Below, in pieces: positions 8,402-8,492 of a DNA stretch of 8,492 nt. Each line of letters opens with the position of its first letter. The stretch's first letter is position 1. Origin of the DNA: Anaerolineae bacterium (GTDB lineage: Bacteria; Chloroflexota; Anaerolineae; J102); NCBI GenBank assembly GCA_027036755.1, contig JALWDV010000627.1:1-8492 (forward strand), given 5' to 3'. The notes beneath the pieces were generated by a model. The model saw only the letters and a list, made by a program, of their open reading frames with translations. It was not told the DNA's origin and made no database searches. A program made the translations under genes and the position numbers.

Positions 8402-8487
8402 ACCACTAAGGACACTAAGGACACTAAGGCACAAAGGGAAAAATAAAAAATTTTCTTCGTGTCTTTGTGACTTTGTGCCTTAGTGGT
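8402..8487. repeat. Three-copy 9 nt tandem array ending in a 15 bp inverted repeat
   Basis: CACTAAGGA-type units start at 8404, 8413 and 8422. The last unit and its neighbour, CACTAAGGCACAAAG at 8422-8436, are the exact reverse complement of 8471-8485, with a 34 nt AT-rich loop. The first unit can also pair (ACCACTAAGG 8402-8411 with 8478-8487), so the stem can slide along the array. Sequence similar in composition runs to the window end, so the element may be incomplete. Confidence 0.7.
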
Positions 8488-8492
8488 AAAAA

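Larger units (their letters stand above)
7917..8492. other. Gene-free upstream region of the operon, rich in inverted repeats
   Basis: Apart from the ribosome binding site, no gene is seen in these 576 bases. They carry CACTAAG-type 9 nt repeats at both sides of a GC-rich multi-hairpin element (8095-8217), a small A/T hairpin (8339-8372) and a tandem-plus-inverted repeat reaching almost to the window end. The promoter of the synthetase operon should be here, but no -35/-10 pair was convincing. Confidence 0.75.

Noticed and set aside
8402..8487. Possible CRISPR array
   Set aside because: The units are 9 nt, directly adjacent and without spacers, and no cas gene is present.

Overview
The window carries four protein genes, all on the minus strand, and two long intergenic stretches full of repeats. 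High GC coding DNA, strong AGGAGG-type ribosome binding sites and intergenic regions made of short imperfect palindromes and 8-9 nt tandem units suggest a bacterial chromosome. The repeat style and gene types remind me of Chloroflexota (Anaerolineae-like) genomes. That placement is an impression, not a demonstrated fact, because no rRNA or tRNA is present.

Layout in transcription order, from high to low coordinates. From 7917 to 8492 there is no gene, only an inverted-repeat mosaic. From 7916 to 5940 lies an AMP-forming acyl-CoA synthetase related to acetyl/acetoacetyl-CoA synthetases, with a changed acyl pocket. After 60 nt comes 5879 to 3252, a multi-spanning GT39-like (GT-C) glycosyltransferase fused to a C-terminal SGNH/GDSL hydrolase. 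After 49 nt comes 3202 to 2057, an acyl-CoA dehydrogenase with all its signature motifs. From 2056 to 1306 there is a 751 bp gene-free mosaic of five palindromic or tandem repeats. From 1305 to 79 lies an M24-family (creatinase/prolidase-type) metallopeptidase, followed by a possible weak terminator near the window edge.

The synthetase, glycosyltransferase/esterase and dehydrogenase are close enough to form one transcription unit. Synthetase and dehydrogenase are the first two enzymes of fatty or branched acid activation and alpha,beta-oxidation. The membrane glycosyltransferase-hydrolase between them has no obvious place in that pathway. Its SGNH domain probably lies outside the membrane and could remove (or move) acyl groups on a surface glycan. 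The M24 enzyme is probably transcribed separately.

No phage, transposase, CRISPR array or RNA gene was recognised. The points most worth a second look are the GT-C/SGNH fusion, an 11 bp hairpin over its first start codon, the altered synthetase pocket, a 183 bp nested palindrome just behind the dehydrogenase stop codon, and a mirrored double hairpin with compensatory base changes upstream of the synthetase.
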